From NCBI GenBank assembly GCA_001466705.2, contig LATX02000021.1:16723-80722 (forward strand): 64,000 nt of DNA. The letters are read 5' to 3'. The notes beneath the pieces were generated by a model. That model worked only from the letters and a program-made list of their open reading frames with translations. It ran no database searches and had not been told where the DNA came from. Positions 14,901 through 26,785 of the stretch are shown in pieces; the first letter of the stretch is position 1; each line of letters begins with the position of its first letter. A program made the position numbers and the translations under genes. This DNA comes from Moniliophthora roreri (Eukaryota > Basidiomycota > Agaricomycetes > Agaricales > Marasmiaceae).

Positions 14901-16235
14901 CCCTATAAACCGGAATGTTCTCTCCACATTCATGAGAAAGAAGAAGATCAAGTACGACGTCGCTTCAAACGGTAAAGAGGCCGTGGAGAAGTGGCGGAGT
15001 GGGCAGTTTCATCTTATCCTAGTACGTATTTCCGTCTTGCTTAAAGAACATCATTCGCTTATCTTTCATTAGATGGATATTGTAATGCCAGTCATGGACG
15101 GAATTGATGCTACGATTGAAATTCGGAGAATAGAGAAGCAGAATGCCAATGCAGGGTTCCCCCCCTCAACACCCGCACGGGAACTGGATGAGGCTCGTGC
15201 CGTACAAGGGCCACCCACGCCGTCAGATACATCTGAAACAACGCGCTCGACTGCCTCACCTTACCGCTCGTCGGTGATCATTGTTGCTTTGACAGCTTCA
15301 TCGTCGCAGGCTGATCGAATAAAAGCATTAGCTGCGGGCTGCAATGATTTCTTGACAAAGCCAGTTTATCTAGAGTGGCTGAATAACAAGCTAATCGAAT
15401 GGGGTTCGATCAAGGCGTTGCAGATGTGGGCAGATTTGGTACCCCGGGACGTGGTGCGAAGTCAGGCGAATCAGGCGAGGAATGTTGCAGAGAGGCTGCA
15501 TGTTCCGAGAGAGAGGAATATGTCCAGTAGTAGTGCTGGTGGCGGCATGTCTACATCGCCCCAGGCTATGTCACAGAGCGCAAGCCAAGAGGCTGGTAAA
15601 TCCCCGAGCCGACCAACTTCACCCAAAACTACAATTTCTCAAGCCAAGATGGTTGTGAATTGGCAGCAGCAAATTGGTGCTATATCTCCAGCGTCCTCGT
15701 TGTCATCTGGTGCCACTCCACTGGCGCGAGAACAGAGTCAGAATGGGAACGCTGATACTCGCGGCGATCTGGATTCAGCTGGAGCTTCCAACACTGCGAA
15801 TGGAACTGGTACGTCAGGGTTGAACTGGCGTTCTTAAGGGTTCATGCGGCTTATTTTAGCTTTGACCATAGATTCAAGCGAACACTCAAGCCCAACGTCC
15901 AATGAAGTTGAACAGGATGCTCAAGACAAAACTAACACGCCACCTCCACCTGTACCGAGTAAGTGGGTCAAAAACTGTCTTTCGCAAAAACTTTTTTTTG
16001 TTTTGACTGTTCCTGAGTGAGAATCTAATCTAAAGTTCATGTGACAGGTGATCCCTCCGTGAGTACAGGAGCAGGAGAAGTAACAGAAGAAGGGGTGCAA
16101 CAACGACATGGACATGGGAATGTTGAGACTAAAGCTAAAGCTATTTCTGGGGACGCGATGGACAGTTCCGGGGAGGCTTCTGGTGCGACTGTTGAACGGG
16201 GGCATGACGCTAGTAATGGCGATAGCAACAGATGA
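11971..16235 (+). CDS. SSK1: SSK1-type response regulator of the HOG osmostress pathway
   Basis: Ssk1 is the terminal receiver of the fungal multistep phosphorelay. In its unphosphorylated form it activates the MAPKKK above Hog1. The spliced protein is about 1,320 residues. A long N-terminal half holds Ser/Pro-rich disorder plus a conserved helical part (LRELSLELADSVQMVIQTML). The receiver domain lies in the last third: ISVLIVDDNPINRNVLSTFM with the acidic pocket, split by an intron after the codon for the first Asp, then KYDVASNGKEAVEKW. The phospho-acceptor Asp is in MDIVMPVMDGI, codon 15076-15078. VALTASSSQ gives the switch Thr/Ser and NDFLTKPVYLEWL the conserved Lys. The receiver carries a Pro/Ser-rich insertion of about 45 residues between MDGIDATIEIRRIE and VIIVALTAS, as in other Ssk1 proteins. 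The C-terminal tail is low-complexity and split by two small introns. The start at 11971 is the first ATG. Confidence 0.9.
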
Positions 16236-18020
16236 CGGCGGTGGGCAGCTCTGGGATTAGGGTGGTTCGTCTTAGTATGGTGGCATTACTATCCGATAGG
16301 TCGCAGGGCTGCCGAGTACTTGCGCCGTATGTTCCTCTGATCGGTGCGGCGAGCGTGGTGTGTGTTTCTCGGTGGAGAAGATTTCCATAACAATGTAGTG
16401 TTCTATGTGTGTTCCTTTTTCCTTTCTTCGGATTTTTGTGATGTCATCGTGCGTGCTTGTCGTTTTTCTGTTTTCCTTATGTTGTACTTTCCCTTTCCTT
16501 CCTCCTATCGTTCACGTTTCCTGGTTGTACCTTTTTCTTTCATTTGTGTATATCCCTCACACGTCAACTACCTCATCACTTACCTGCGACTCATATCTGA
16601 TTTCTTCCATGACCATGCTCTTTTCTGTGCATACCTACTCCATACGTCATTCATGCATTGCACATTCATTCCACGGGTTCTTTGTTGAATTTTGTTGAGG
16701 TACATCAGTTCTATTTGCTGTACTTATGTGGTAGCTAGTTCCTTCCATCCCTTTCGTTTCAGGAGCATTGATAGGCCTTAATACATACACGCGGGATTCG
16801 GAAAGCATATCTGTTACCGGGAGATTTGAGATCCAAAGCGGATGATGTGAACGCAATCATTTTGTCCGACTCGGAGTCATGGCGGCTGACTGCGGGCCAG
16901 GCTAAGAGGCATTCAGTCAGAGCTCAGCGCTCAGGAGCTAGCACAGATAGATACTGCGCCCCGATCTAGTCATGATTGACATTCGGGTCCGGCAGCGAGA
17001 AGTTGCATGTGGTGTTCGTGTTTTCCCTCCGAACTGCACGTTTTCTGATGCAGGCCACCGCACAGCCAGGAAAACACATGCTCGCAGCTTCAAGTGATTG
17101 AATACCCAAAAGCGCACCGCGGCCGTGGGTCGCACCGACTCATACATGTTACAGTACACCGGGCCTACGCACATTTAGGCTTCGCTGGGGCGTTTGTCTT
17201 TATTGCTCAAGAACACCCGGCGACTTTAGACGGCTGCGAACCTTCATAGCGTTGACAGCCTGATGTAGACAGACTCTGGGTTTGGGTCACATTTCCCATT
17301 GGGCCTACTTCGCGATTCGATCCGATCTAGGGTACCTCTAGACGCGGGAGTTGTTTCTAAAGTTGTTTCTGAGTTGACAGCGTCATTAGTCTTGAAATAA
17401 CGAGGCGAGCGATTTGCCGTTTTGATCATAATATCACTGTGAATTGATACGACTCGTGTGATAAAGCAGTCCACTTGAATTGAGGATGTCAATGCTACAT
17501 GTTCACGTTGAAGAGGGGAACCGTCCGTTCGGAGCAAGGAGAAGTTGTTACTTTGTATGATATCATATTACCTCGCTCGCGCGAATTCTCTTCTATCGAA
17601 GTACGTTTGACAGCATATGCGACTTGTGTCACCCTATGGTTCTTGTCGAATTCCGATGATAATGGAGGTTGGTACGTATATATTAGAGTTGAGAATCGTG
17701 ACTGAATTGAGACTTTGCGTCTTGCTGTGGTTCTACCTGTGAAGCTGAGGAAGCGATGATGCAGAGAGAAAAAACCTCGCCTATGCCACGAGTCGAGGGT
17801 TAAATCATTATTAGAACGGGGGGGGACTGACTGGAGAGGTTAGATTGAGATCGATTCGGCAGAAGTCAAGGAGATTGAAAGCCCGATGATGAGAAAAAGC
17901 CTGTGTTTCCGAGAAGAGCTAGTGTATTCCCTCATTTCCTTTCTTCTTACTTTCATCACGTCCATATTCTTGTCGGGTCGTCGGCGTTGCCTGCAGGTAT
18001 CGAGTTCGTCGTGTTGTTCG
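16236..18020. other. Long intergenic region downstream of SSK1-like gene
   Basis: This stretch of almost 1.8 kb has no frame with recognisable protein features. The first 500 bases are T-rich and look like a long 3' UTR or terminator region. The end holds the promoter and leader of the JmjC gene, with a run of eight G near 17,819-17,826. Short frames around 16,344-16,698 are rich in Cys, Phe and Leu from the T-rich DNA and are not credible genes. Confidence 0.45.
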
Positions 18021-21000
18021 ATGGCGGACAAGAAAACAGCAATTACTATTAGTCAGCTCCTTAATCCGCAAAGCGCTCAACATCGTCACGCACAGTCCCC
18101 GGGCACCAGTCTTGCGACAAATCTCAACCAGTACTCCTACTCCCAGCATCACCCAGCGCAATATACCGGTACTGTTTGGCATCAACCTCATCAACAGCAT
18201 CATTATACACCTTATTCTCATGCCAATCCACCCACCTTTTACCAGGACCCCTCACCATCAACGTCTATGAGTCCCTCTTATGCTCATCAAGTCTCAGAGC
18301 GGGCATCAATACGTATTATCGCCCAGAAAACTGCATTACCTCCCAGCGGCTACAGTGGGTATTCGAGTAGTGGCGATAGTTTTTCCCGCGATCCGCACCT
18401 ATACCAAACACCGTACCAACCGCAACCTCAAGAGAATAGTCACGCACAGCCGCCACGAAAACGAAGCGTCTCGTCAGTTAACGATGACGATTATGACCCT
18501 TTAGCAAAGAAGCCCAAAAAGAGGGGAGGCGGTGAAGGGAGTGCGTTGACGGGAAGCAGCGGTACGTTGCACCGTGGCCGTTCTGTGAAAGAGACTTACT
18601 TCCTTTAATTGTAGGCACGCGCGCGGCATATTCTTCCGGTTCTAAACGAGGATTTCATGCAAAGAAACGACATGAAGCCGCCAATATTATTGCTCAAGCT
18701 GGTGAGCCAATGTGTGGCTCATACAACGGCGCCGAATCTGACCCGAGCTTTTAGCCCAGGGCAACATAACAGCATCTCCCGTTTCCTATATTACGGTGAT
18801 TGACGGCAGCGGGAAAGGCAAATCATCAGTCAATATCGAATATAACTCCAACATCGGCAGTCAAACGTGTCAACCTGAAGTGCAGCTTGCGCGTTGTATG
18901 TCTCACAAGTATAAAGACAAGCCGATTCCTCGCTGTGTATCTTGCACACGTCGCTGGGCGGGTGATACTTGTCGTTTCCAAGGCATACGTGTGTTCATAA
19001 AGAATACCGACGGGAATGTTGTTGGTTTTGGCTTTGCAAAACAACAAAAGGAGGAGCTACCCTCTATGCAATTTCCAACAGTCTGGAATGTCGATCTGGG
19101 ATGGAAGGATATCAAAACAACAAAGGTCGGCATATTTCCGAGTTCCGTGGCCGCCAGGCTGACGATTTGGCAGGAGGTTACCGCGAAAACTCTCCTACCA
19201 GTCTTGAAACATGAAGCACATCATTCAAAAAGTGAACGCATCATCTATCGACCCAGGGAGAGTGATGTCCGAGCGACATGCGGTGAGTCTCATCTCCGAC
19301 CTGAGAGCTTTGCGCCAATTGATCATTTTCGTGTATAGACACCTGTATGACGTCTCTCTTTTGTGGAACCTGGATGTGTCGTCTATGTGGACGCGAATGC
19401 TGCTCTGAATGCTACGCTCAGGTGCTCGAGATCACTGCTCAAAATGACGACATGACTACAGAGGAGAAACGTACACAGCAGCAGAGGAAGGATAAACATT
19501 TACACTCCAACCCTTTCTTCCTGACCTGTACCAAGAGGAATGAACACTCGGCTGCAGACTTTGCGCCTGTTTCCCGGTTCTGTCAAAAGGAATTGGAAGA
19601 AGCGGTCCAAAAAATGGAACAGGTCGTCCTAGAGTGCGACGCGAACGAAATGGAGCAAGGGGCGGGCGGCTCGACGACTACCGCAGAAGGTGACCAAATA
19701 CAGGCTCTACCATCTCCACCATGGGCCTCAGCATACGGCCAGTCGCAACAGGAGGAACCTCCAGTGTTTCTTTCGCCACTACGGCCGCCGATATCCCAAA
19801 TCCGCCATTTCCTGTACCCAGAATCATATCCTCCGATGTCTTCCCTTCAAATTGATCCAGACGAAGTCTTTTACCCATCCTTACCATCCGGTAGACCAGA
19901 CACACTCCCAGCATATAAAATCTTTCGATACCCTTCAACACAGCTCACCGTTCCTGTGTTCCAGGCTCACTGGGCTAAAGGCACACCGTTACTCATCGAA
20001 GGTGTTCTGGAGAATTTTGAGATTGAATGGACACCTGACTATTTTATTCGGGAATACGGCACGCAGTCCTGTATCGTCGTTGAATGTCAGACAGAGACCA
20101 ACAAGCGTGTGACTGTTGGCGATTTTTTCAGGCAGTTTGGGAGGTATGATAATCGCCAGCCGGTCGGTAGCAGTGGGGACAATGCCGACGGTGGTGGAGG
20201 TGGAAGCGGCTTGGGTCCAGGAACGTGGAAGCTGAAAGATTGGCCTCCTTCAACGGATTTCAAGGCGGCATTCCCAGAGCTGTACGACGACTTTAGCCAG
20301 GCGGTTCCTATTCCGAGTTATGTCAGGAGAGACGGGACGTTGAACATTGCAAGTCATTTCCCGAAAAACACGGTCGCTCCGGATTTAGGTGGGTACATTC
20401 AAGTCCATTTTCTTCTTCCTTCATTTCGCGGATCTGACACTCCTCTTTTCTCGCGAACAGGACCGAAGATGTACAACGCCATGGCTTCCTCGGACCAGAA
20501 GGGTTCGAAAGGTTCGACACGATTGCATATGGACATGGCGGATGCGCTCAATATTATGACTTATGCTGCGAACGCACCTGATGGCTCGCCTGGGTGTGCG
20601 GCTTGGGACTTGTTTAGGTGTGAGGATAGCGATAAGCTAAGGACGTTCCTGAAGGAGAGGTTCCGGAATATATTCCAGCACGATCCGATACATAGCCAAC
20701 AAGTGTATCTGGATTACGAGCTGAGGAAGGAGCTGTGGGAGAAGTACCAGGTGCGAAGTTATCGGGTGTACCAGAGACCCGGAGAGGCAATTTTCATTCC
20801 GGCTGGAGTGGCACATCAGGTGAGAAAGAAACCAGTCGTATTCGCTAGCTTGTACTCATATCTCCATTTTTATAGGTGGTCAATCTCGCGGATTGCATCA
20901 AGGTCGCCATTGATTTTGTTAGCCCCGAGAACGTGGAAAGGTGCGAAAAGTTGACAAAAGAGTTCAGAGAACAAAATCAGAGCAAGGCTTGGAAGGAAGA

Positions 21001-21082
21001 CGTGTTGCAGTTGCGGTCTATGATGTGGTTTGCGTGGTTATCTTGTTCCCGGCAGGAGGCGCAGCTGCAGAAGCAACGGTAA
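18021..21082 (+). CDS. JmjC-domain protein of the KDM3 type (putative H3K9 demethylase)
   Basis: KDM3/JMJD1 enzymes are Fe(II)/2-oxoglutarate dioxygenases that remove methyl groups from histone H3 lysine 9. The N-terminus is a disordered Gln/Pro/His-rich region with a nuclear-type basic cluster (KKPKKRGGG). Next come Cys-rich segments: RCVSCTRRWAGDTCRFQG, and after a spliced junction C-D-T-C with TWMCRLCGRECCSECY, matching the KDM3 zinc finger that precedes the catalytic domain. The JmjC part contains GTPLLIEGV, then LHMDMADALNIM with the iron-binding His (20526-20528) and Asp, and GVAHQ with the distal iron His (20814-20816), followed by NLADCIKVAIDFVSPENV. All three metal ligands are present, so activity is plausible. 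About five introns, about 920 residues. The ATG at 18021 was preferred to in-frame 17886, which would add an odd hydrophobic stretch. Confidence 0.87.
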
Positions 21083-21287
21083 AGGGACCTCCTCAATGTT
21101 AACCTTGATATACAATACATTACTGTTCTGTTCCCTACATGACATTGGCATTGCTATCGCTTTTGGTTCAATTTTGGATTTCTTGGGCTACTTTCTTGAT
21201 CTGTGGGTTCATATGTAGTATAAACGGTCACATTCATGCATTATCTGTACTCAGCGAAAAACAATATATCGTGTACTGTATATTTAT

Positions 21288-22112
21288 CTATGATGAGGCG
21301 GCTGGAACGACTGATGTTTCCAGCGTACCATCAGTCGCCGGGTTCATGGCAGCCAAATCTACCTTGGGCGGTTTTGGAGGATGAAGAACCAAGTTTCCTA
21401 GTCGCGGAGGCGTATCTCGGCTTATAAACTCCATTTTTGTGGGAAGTTTCGCAGCTGCTTGACGGAGGACTGAAGAATAGGTCTGTAAGAATTTGCAAAT
21501 GTACTTGGCTGGTTATTACTTACTTTCACGAGCCAATTCTTCTCGAATGGGCGCACCACCGATCTCAAATATAACTCTTCCGGTCGGTTGGCTGTTTGTA
21601 GGTGGTAAGACGCGTCTGCCAGCAGATATTGTTCAGGACATACCGAGTAGCCCAGTATTCGAAGGTTCCTTTTCCTTTACCCATACGGGTTTCATTTCCC
21701 TATGAAACAGATTCAGATATTCTTACAGATCCTCTTAAAGCTTGTGACGCACCTTTATACAAACAGGAATATCCGGGAAAACCCTCAACCAAACCTTTGC
21801 TCCCTTCAAAACTTTCAACTTCTTCTTGATTACTTCCTCGACGGTGGTCAGCTGCTTTGCACTAAACCGAGCACCGTTTCCTTTAATTCTGATTCCCCAT
21901 TGACCGAATGCAAGCGTCGTTCCTCTCGTAGACCCGCCAGTCGGAATTGGGATGACACCCTTGTGTCGCTTCAGGTACTTGACCTGGCGCGGTGCCAGCT
22001 GGCCACGGTTTCGGGTGAATATTGTCAGAGGACTAGAGACATTTGAAGAGAATGTCGATGGTGAACGAAGGGAAAATGTCGAAAGACGTGAAAGGGAAGA
22101 CAAGGAGAGCAT
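21288..22112 (-). CDS. MRPL16: Mitochondrial large-subunit ribosomal protein L16 (uL16m)
   Basis: This protein sits at the tRNA-binding face of the mitochondrial large ribosomal subunit. Three exons on the minus strand give about 235 residues. The Ser/Arg-rich start (MLSLSSLSRLSTFSLRSP) is a mitochondrial presequence. The L16 core follows: [52 protein letters not shown] and TFEYWATRYV, then VIFEIGGAPIREELAREILR and AAAKLPTKMEFI. Splicing the last intron at the AG just before TCCTCCG keeps the frame and restores the conserved helix. A Pro-rich extension of about 45 residues after the bacterial-type core ends at TAG 21288-21290. It converges with the JmjC gene (about 205 bp) and diverges from PRP3 (99 bp). 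Confidence 0.92.
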
Positions 22113-22211
22113 CGCTAGGTTACATAATAAGCCCCCGCCTCTTTCCTCAACGACCAGCACGACGTCAACGCAAGTTTCTCGTCGACATCAGCTACGTCAA
22201 CGTCAGCTACG

Positions 22212-24623
22212 ATGAGCGACAGGAAAAGGCCATTGGATACCAGCGCTGATCCTATCAGCAGCAAGAAACTTAAAAGGTCTGCATTCAGCTTTACTTTTGG
22301 GTCACCAGAGAAACTGACAATGTCCTTGTCATTTGATTTTTCAGCGATGTGAGTACATATTTACCTCTGTCAAGGTGATTACCTTTTCCAGAATTATTAT
22401 TGACTATCTCTATAACCTTTTCTACCCTTAGAACTCTGCCAATGGATCCTCGTCACCAGCGGTGGTGAGTAGTCTCTTAAGCGGTGCGGACATGGATTGA
22501 CCAGGTTTCTTTACAGGCGATACCAGACGCATCTCTTATTGCACAGAAGCGTGCTGAGATTGCCGCCAAAGTAGCTGCTATGAGGAATAGCGCACTTGGA
22601 GCTGGAACCATGTCAATCCCGATCCAAGCCCCGGCACCGAAAGTACCGACCACAATCCCTAAAATTCCTTCGCCGTCAGTCTCAAGCGGACCGACGCCGG
22701 CCACAGGCTCACCTACTCCAGGGACTCCAGGCACACCGATTGCGCCTGGCTTAACGGATGATATCGCTCGTCGTGTTGCTGAAGCCAAAAGGAAGGTGGC
22801 CGAGTATCAGAGTAAATTGGCCGTCAAGGATAACCCTTACATGGTATAATCTAAACTTATCCACTCACTGCTTCTGTTTGCTAAGTTTCTGCGCTTGCAG
22901 TCAATGCCTCAGACCGGCAAGAATAAAAACCGCCTTCCTGAGCCTGCTCAGCAAGGTTCTGGTTTGAAGATGACTGCACATCCTCTTTTGTTAGATCAGA
23001 CACCTGCCGCACCTCAGTCAAAGAAGGACCGGTATAAACCTATGCAACCCAAGTTCGCCTCAATCAAGGCGAGTTATACTTTGCTTCTTCTTTTGGATCC
23101 TTTTGACATCAGCAATAAATAGGCGAATACTCGAAATGCACCCACGCCTGCTCCTCCGACTCCGCCTGTTGCCGTCGTGGAAACAGCAAACCCTTACGCA
23201 TCGGCTTCCTCATCAAAGGACACTGGCTTCGAAGGTGCTCCGCGAGAGAGGGCAGGTCGTTCGTTCAAGTTCAATCAGAAAGGCAAATATATTGCCCAAG
23301 GAAACCAGATGCGGCAGGAGCAACAGTTGGAGGCTTTGAAGCAAAGGATTGCAGAGAGCGCTAGGAAGGCTGGTTTGGACGGTGACATGGGTATTGAAAG
23401 GAATATCAAGGTAATTGTTCCTCTTCGAGTGCGTTTTCTAGGAAAGTTCATTGTTGTATATAGCGACCACCGCCTCCCGAAGCCGAATGGTGGGATGCTG
23501 GTCTGCTTCCCAGCCAACAATACGACGATTTATCAATGGGTTTCGAAAACCTCAACATCAGAAATGCCGATTCACCTGTCACAATTTATGTTCAACATCC
23601 TATACCCATTCCTGGGCCTGGTGACAAGAATAAGGTAGCACTCAAGCCGCTAATGCTGACGAAGAAGGTTAGTTGATCGTTGCGATGTTGTGATGACTCC
23701 ATACTTACTCGAATGTTTTATTATAGGAGCAAAAGAAGATGCGCAAGTTGAAGCGAGCTGCGGAGCTGCAGGACAAACGGGACAAAATCAAGATGGGTCT
23801 TTTGCCTCCTGATGCACCCAAAGGTAAATTTCAAGTCTACCTGACTCCGAACACTGCCCTTATAAAAAACCATAGTTCGACTCGCGAACTTGATGAAGGT
23901 CTTGACCTCGGACGCCGTGCAAGACCCGACTCGAGTAGAAGCCAAAGTGCGGCGAGAGGTTGCCATGCGGAAACACACTCACGAAAAAATGAACGCGGAG
24001 CGCAAGTTGACTGACGAACAGAGAAAGGACAAGATAGAGAATAAGAAGGTCGAAGAAGAGAAGAAAGGTATCTATGGTGCTGTGTTCAAGTAAGCGTTTT
24101 TGCTGTTATCGACGCTCTTAGTGCTAATAGGTCATCCAGGGTCAAGAAACTTAGCGACCCCGCTCATCGGTTTAAAGTTCGCAAGAACGCAGAACAGCTT
24201 AACCTCTCTGGCGTCTGCATTTTCAACCCGAACTTTAGCATGGTCTACGTCGAGGGAGCAGCCAAGTTTATTCGTCAATATAAACGACTCATGCTTCACC
24301 GAATTGCTTGGACTGAGGCAGCACGACCGAGAGGCGGGGAGGATGTGGAGATTGATAATGGCGATGAAGATGCGGAAGGTGCTGAAAGTTCGGCTGGAAA
24401 AGGAAAGGATAGAGTAATGGATGGAGAAGGTGGCCCGGAGTCCTTGGAAGGTAACAAGTGTTGGTTGATTTGGGAAGGCCTGCTTAAGCATAGGGAATTC
24501 AACAACTTCAAGCCGAGAAGCTGTCCGACGGATGGGGCGGCTAAGGAGGTGCTTGGCGACAAATTGAAGGGATATTGGGATCAGGCGAAGAATTGGAAAC
24601 CCGAAGAGGAGGAACTCTTCTAA
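22212..24623 (+). CDS. PRP3: U4/U6 small nuclear ribonucleoprotein PRP3
   Basis: Prp3 stabilises the U4/U6 duplex in the U4/U6.U5 tri-snRNP for pre-mRNA splicing. The protein of roughly 630 residues starts MSDRKRPLDTSADPISSKKLK. A Pro-rich region follows, then the PRP3 domain with FKFNQKGKYIAQGNQMRQEQ, PPPEAEWWDA, VTIYVQHPIPI, LMLTKKEQKKMRKLKRAAEL, and VEAKVRREVAMRKHTHEKMN. The C-terminal DUF1115 ferredoxin-like domain contains LNLSGVCIFNPNFSMVYVEG, KFIRQYKRLMLHRIAW, CWLIWEGLLKHREFNNF and a final KGYWDQAKNWKP. About nine introns interrupt it. Two features stand out: reading through the N-terminus in frame appears to need a 4-nt exon (22345-22348), and the intron 23069-23122 appears to use a GC donor. 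Either could be explained away by another splice choice, so RNA evidence would settle the N-terminal third. Confidence 0.92.
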
Positions 24624-24965
24624 TATATATGCGGTTCTTTTTGTGTTGGTTCTGTTCCTACTTCATATACAGCTCCTGCCAGTCAACTGTTCAACAGGAA
24701 ACAGGAATTCCTTCATTAGATCAGTTCATTTGTGAGACTACTCAACTCGATACTACGTTCCTAATTAAGATGCTATAGTTTTCGTTTCAATGAGGGTGGT
24801 CAGGATGAAAGTGTATGTTTGGCATAAAAAAATCTGGCCAAGTACCGCGAGCGCTTGCCAGAAGTCACTCAGCGCGTGAAACTTCAATTCACGAACACCC
24901 ATCACCCAGCATTTTCACGCCGCCCCTTTCTCCGCCTATATCCTACATAACCCTTCATAACGCCG
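24624..24965. other. Intergenic region after PRP3
   Basis: AT-rich 3' flank of PRP3, followed by a C-rich stretch before a possible start codon at 24966. No supported gene or structured RNA. Confidence 0.4.
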
Positions 24966-26168
24966 ATGGAAGAAGTCGGATGCGTTAGAAATAGGGCCGA
25001 ACACTACTGGGAAAGTCATGGTGAACCGATCGTAGCCAACATCAGCAGGATGGAGAGTCTGAGGACAAGGCGTCAAACCGTCAGAACATGCCATCTAGGG
25101 ATGCTCTATGCTATGACACGTTCTTTCGCTACTGGAAGACATGCAAGATGCTCATGAACGGTCTCAATCACTCTGACCAGGCCTTTTCCAGGGATTTACC
25201 TAGTGATCCTAACTTTGCCACACTCCCAATACAACGTATCAAATACCTCCGATCCCTGGTATTCAATGGCTATGTACTCCTCAATGGAAAAGGTATACCA
25301 CATGACGCCAAGGGCAAATTGCTGGGTAACGAGTACAAGGCGGAAGTAGACCGCTTGAAGACGAAAGGATGGGTTTATGTTTACGAATGGCCAGATGAAG
25401 ATGAAGATGGGATACGGGTAGGCAATTCAGGAAGCAGTCTCGCATCAGTCAATAGTCTTGCATCCGCAAGCACCTCGTCGAAAGCAAATAGCATGCAGAT
25501 CAGCCGTTCGGGACATAGCCTTGCGCCCTCATCGTCAAGAGCCAGAACCTGCGGCCACACAATCAGCTTTTTGTCATGGTGCCAGCTTCCCCCTTGCATC
25601 TTGCTTGGTTTTCCAATCGATCGGAACGGCCCACACTCCCAGTTCATGTGGCTTATGATACATTCTACCAGTTTTGGAACAAGGTAGTTGCACTGTAGTT
25701 GCTTGTTTCTCCCAGTTGGCTCTCGCTGAACCGCCGTGCACATCTGTTTCGGACTGGCGCAAGAATATTCCAGAAGCGCAATTCCAGGCTTTTTCAGCAC
25801 GAGTTCTACCGTTGTTTACATTACGTGACGGAAGGAGCCTGTTCTATATCACCTGAATTCGGGCGGGCGGATGATTCGAGGACTGGAAGCCGCATTGACT
25901 TTTTCATTAGTTCCAGGGCGGTGGGGCATCGAACTACTTCGGGCTCGCTGAGCACATGGCTAGATTCAATCCGGATCATCCTTGGATTGAGGAGGAAAAC
26001 ATTGTGGACTATGTCATATTGGATTTTAGGAGGACAGAACCTACGAAAATACACCCTGGTAAGTTTTTTTAATGCTCTTTTCTGTCATCAACTCTGAGCC
26101 TTCTTTGTTTAGGTGTGGAAAGTTCATACCACGTTGTTTTTGACGAGAAGTTTACGGAGTACCGATAA
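24966..26168 (+). pseudogene. Decayed Crinkler-like (CRN) protein gene, PD-(D/E)XK-type C-terminus
   Basis: The remains of a gene run across several frames. The best N-terminal piece (from about 25088) contains LPIQRIKYLRSLVFNGYVLL and GWVYVYEWPDEDEDGI, which resemble the middle of basidiomycete Crinkler-like proteins as I know them. After a Ser-rich stretch the frame changes (near 25,540) to a part ending in VAYDTFYQFWNK. A further piece has EFYRCLHYVTEGACSISPEF and RIDFFIS, then after another shift WGIELLR, then after a third shift EHMARFNPDHPWIEEENIVD and YVILDFR, before an intron and TAA at 26166-26168. RIDF...WGIELLR resembles the PD-(D/E)XK nuclease-like core of that family. At least three frame changes in 1 kb make it a probable pseudogene. 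The 5' end is uncertain and I see no N-terminal LFLAK-type region. The family assignment is from remembered family features, not a search. Confidence 0.45.
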
Positions 26169-26429
26169 CAACTTGACGGTGCAATGCCACATGTACGACT
26201 TAGACACACTACCAATTGTCCCACAACACTTCCGATTGCCATCCTGTAGTGCTTTCATTATCTACATTATCTATAATGGGATTGGTACGAGTACGAAGAA
26301 TAAGTGAAAGCTACCATACTCCCGGGGGCCCCTCGCTTTGTCAGGCTCATATTGAGATCTTCCAAGTCCAAAAGAATTGCGAACGCAGTATATTTCGCAC
26401 ATGACACAAAAATCCGCTACCTGCAGAAA

Positions 26430-26785
26430 GTATGGTCATTCGAGGAGATCCGGTCAGCGCTGTGATCTGAGTGTAAGGTTCTTGCCTTGGTGAACCTTTC
26501 GAGAGGCGAGAAGTAGAATGCAAGAACTGGACAGAAGACGCTCGTTCGATGCCTGGATTTTCGCGAAATCCTCGAAGCTGGGCCAAAGCCAAGGTCAGTC
26601 GCGGACGACGACAGTATCGCAGTGCAGTAGTTTGTTGTTCCCGCGACGTAACCGGTTTCCATAATGGGTGCCTTCCTGGAACGACGGAACCGTATTTGAC
26701 TTGGTATCCCTGTGAGCGACAAAACGTTTTCTGCGAAACACTAGAAATGCAAGCGTTTTCACCTAATAGAACTCTGCTCGTGTCG
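26430..26785 (-). pseudogene. Decayed partial copy of the mitochondrial tRNA 2-thiouridylase gene
   Basis: Read on the minus strand, this stretch matches the 3' part of the thiouridylase gene at 6,125-6,520. Shared blocks include GGTGAAAACGCT, GTCGCTCACAGGGATACCAAG (parent GTTGCTCATAGAGATACGAAG), the run ACAAACTACTGCACTGCGAT (parent one base different), and TTTCGCGAAAAT. The best frame gives NKLLHCDTVV as in the parent, followed by an in-frame stop where the parent has Trp. Sequence corresponding to the parent's intron near 6,218-6,268 is still present between the VAHRD and NKLLHC blocks, so this is a DNA-level duplication, not a retrocopy. Homology fades below about 26,470. It lies in opposite orientation to the parent, about 20 kb away. 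Confidence 0.65.

Noticed and set aside
16344..16698. Open frames of about 100 codons after the SSK1-like gene
   Set aside because: Composition follows T-rich 3' flank DNA, no domain, overlapping frames equally open.
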